Under the pieces are notes generated by a model, which saw nothing but the letters and a program-made list of their open reading frames with translations, was not told the DNA's origin and did no database searches. The translations under genes and the position numbers were made by a program. Source: Shinisaurus crocodilurus (taxonomy: Eukaryota > Chordata > Lepidosauria > Squamata > Shinisauridae). Taken from it: a stretch of 64,000 nt of DNA. This document shows, piece after piece, positions 61,895-64,000 of this stretch (its first letter is position 1; every line of letters starts with the position of its first letter). Location of the stretch: contig CM037877.1 of assembly GCA_021292165.1 (NCBI GenBank), positions 34,856,197 through 34,920,196 on the forward strand, read 5' to 3'.

Positions 61895-62547
61895 GTCTGA
61901 ATCAAGGGAATCGTTGGACGGAACCCATTGAAATCAAGTAAGCCATCCTTCTAGAAAATAAATCAGTCAATATGTTCAACGTCTTATTACTTGTATTGCA
62001 ACCAGTAGTGGTTTTGCACTAGTGGAAAACACTTCCTCTTGCACACAGTGAGGCACTCAATTTTCACCAATCCCCCCTACCTGCTGCAGCCTCTTATGCC
62101 CTCCAAAAGCTGCCCTTGAGCATTGGGGGACCCTTTGGAGCAGTATGGGATATAGCACGGAGGGCTGCAATAGGTTGGGGGGAATTGGCAGAAATTAGGT
62201 GTCTCACCTTATGTCAGTGGAGGTGCTTTCTTGCTAGCACAAAGTATCCAGTAGCACTACTAGATACAATCCTATGTGAGTTTTATTTCACTTGCTGCTT
62301 TTGAAATGGTGTGCTAAGAGGATGGCCAGCATACTGTGGGATTTCCCCCTCTTTTTGTCAGCTCCCATGTCAAAATCTGTTCTTCAAAGTCCAAACATGA
62401 TTTCCCATACAGAACAGAGGCTTGCTCACTTGATAAATTCCAGCACAAAGACACCTTGGACTTGCAGGATTGATAGTGTAGTCCTTTGGATCCTGAGTGA
62501 TATTTCTTAAAAAGTATCCCTCAAGATCTGGTTTATCTGAGGAAGTA

Positions 62548-62799
62548 CAGGCAGTCCCTGAGTTAAGAATGTCCAACTTACAGACAACCCATACTTAAGA
62601 ACAGACTTCTGGGTTCCCCAGCGCTATGTTGTTTACATAGAGTACATAGCATAGTATACCACGCAATTTGCATAACTTATGCAATTTGCGTAAATGCTGA
62701 TTTTAACATATAGAATGCTATGCTATTCCGATTTACATACAAATTCAACTTAAAGACATTCTTAAGAACGGTACTCGTTCGTAACCTGGGGACTGCCTG
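62548..62799. mobile_element. Tc1/mariner Tigger-type MITE, 252 bp
   Basis: Inverted ends CAGGCAGTCCCTGAGTTA and (complement) CAGGCAGTCCCCAGGTTACG, flanked by TA on both sides. The ends are typical of the pogo/Tigger group. Confidence 0.85.
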
Positions 62800-63346
62800 T
62801 ATTACATTCAAGTACGTGCCCTGATAGGCCAAACAAAATTAATTGCATTCAAGAGGGCCAGCAAAGAATCAAGTTCTTGCTTAAAAGTTAAATAACTAGG
62901 CCTTCAAAATTCCAAACTAAAGATCAAAGCAGATATGACGCAGGAGATCCAAAATTGGATCTCCAGACTTTCTTATCCTTTAAGTAGCCATGGGGAGGCT
63001 CTAATTTTGATGAAATTAGAGGTACTGGGGGAGAGGATGTTTCCCCCACCTGTATTTTTTCCAACCAGAAAAAGAGAAGCGAACCCGCAGCTGCTGGAAA
63101 AATACTTTAATTGTGAAAATGCTCCAATTAACGTCACACCTGATGCATTTCAAGCAGAATTGCTCTTTCTCAGAGGCAAGGGTAAAGTAAATTAAACACA
63201 ATGCAACCTGCCTATATTAGGTCACTAACAATTATTTGCTCCCCTGAGCTGGTGGTGTGTACTCTATATTCCAGTGAAGCTTTCTTAAGTAAACATCTGA
63301 GTTAATGAGAACACAGTTCAGTAATTCCAAAATGTTAATTGCTTAC

Positions 63347-64000
63347 CTTTAATAAAGTCATGGCTGTATCCAAGTCTGTCACGTCATGCACTTTATGCTG
63401 CCCCAAAAGCTTGTCCTCTCCAGAGATGGGACATTTACAGTGGTAGCAATAGGTATCCAATTGTGCCTGTTCTATTTCTTTCTGTAGGATCTCAGTTTCT
63501 GGAACATTTCTTGGTAGCTTTTCAGAACCCATCAACTCAAATTCCTCTTCTTCAGTATACATACTTGCCTCTCTTTCATTCACAAATTCATAACTATCAC
63601 TAACATGATCTAAGGATTTTCTGTCATCAAACAACAGCTCTTCACGAGCTGCTTCTGAGGATGTTTCTTCCTGAAAGACGTCGTCTCGAGAAACCATTTC
63701 ATAGTCCATGAGCTCAGCGAGATCTTCATCGATGTCACTGTACTCTTCTTCTTTTATTGAGTATAATGGATAGGTATCAAAATCATGTGACAAAAGAGAG
63801 TAGTCCAATTCCACAAATGGTTTATCAGACAATGCTTCTGGTGCTAGTTGGTCTATTGTTTCTGTGTTGTGCTCAGTTAGATCATGAGCAATATTTTCTC
63901 CAACTCTTTCTTCAGAAGTTTGCCTCTCAGTGTCCCAACATGGAAGATGTTCATGATCTAAAGGATGAACATCTTGTGCCATGGGCTCATCAAGGGCTGA
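63347..64000 (-). CDS. CMYA5: CMYA5 giant exon, 3' end (acidic tail and B-box-like motif)
   Basis: The frame is open from the window's right edge (phase 0) for 218 codons to a consensus donor (AAAG|GTAAGC, intron from 63346). The protein is very rich in Glu and Asp, like the long disordered body of CMYA5. Near its end is a short zinc-binding-like motif, CYHC followed by HKVH (about 63380-63450), and then a DLDTAM segment, matching the B-box-like start of the CMYA5 TRIM-like module. The exon runs beyond the window. In other species this exon is about 10 kb and encodes most of the protein. The internal methionine at 63982 is not the gene's start, because the frame continues upstream to the edge. 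Confidence 0.93.

Larger units (their letters stand above)
57988..63346 (-). other. CMYA5 intron, 5.4 kb
   Basis: Holds hAT-like elements at 60003-60320 and 61279-61894, an L2-like 3' end near 60700 and a Tigger-type element at 62548-62799. 57988-59990 and 61895-62547 show nothing recognisable apart from a short open frame at 58993-59148 (minus). Confidence 0.65.

Noticed and set aside
63335..63982. Methionine at 63982 as a gene start
   Set aside because: The frame is open to the window edge and this is internal to the giant CMYA5 exon.

Overview
The window looks like nuclear DNA of a squamate reptile, probably a lizard. It has very large introns, CR1, L2 and other non-LTR elements, tRNA-derived SINEs, many short hAT-type elements with 8-bp target duplications, and one chromodomain Ty3/gypsy retrotransposon. 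Species cannot be fixed from the sequence.

A single host gene spans the window on the minus strand: the 3' part of CMYA5 (myospryn, cardiomyopathy-associated 5). Nine coding exons run from the right edge to position 2985: the tail of the giant acidic exon with a CxxC...HxxH B-box-like motif; TRIM-style coiled-coil exons of 96, 234 and 23 nt; a 119-nt linker exon; and two fibronectin III domains of two exons each. Splice phases agree across all junctions and give 568 codons plus one base. The SPRY exons are not seen and should lie left of position 1. Everything else is intronic.

Layout from left to right: 1-2984 is intron with a perfect foldback element, SINEs and MITEs. 2985-19553 holds the two FN3 domains in four exons, with CR1/L2 fragments and MITEs between. 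The 20.5-kb intron 19554-40059 holds a 1.5-kb hAT-like element, a 164-bp hAT MITE, a Penelope-like hammerhead remnant, a LINE broken by a CR1 that was then broken by a foldback MITE, and a 5.56-kb LTR retrotransposon (33199-38757) inside a GC-rich hAT-like element (32629-38994). 40060-45901 holds the linker exon, a SPIN-like hAT element and the 23-nt microexon. 45902-53340 holds a nearly full-length but frameshifted L2 LINE on the gene's strand. 53341-64000 holds the coiled-coil exons, SINEs, a broken CR1, a Tigger-type element and the end of the giant exon.

Main findings: (1) the LTR retrotransposon has an 11-nt match between its primer-binding region and its own LTR, as in self-priming Tf1/sushi elements; its LTRs differ at 2 of 361 positions, so the copy is young, yet pol has two in-frame stops. 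(2) A family of near-perfect 51-56 bp hairpin MITEs has 8-bp duplications with central TA, the Buster-type hAT signature. (3) The 23-nt CMYA5 microexon is resolved to the base.
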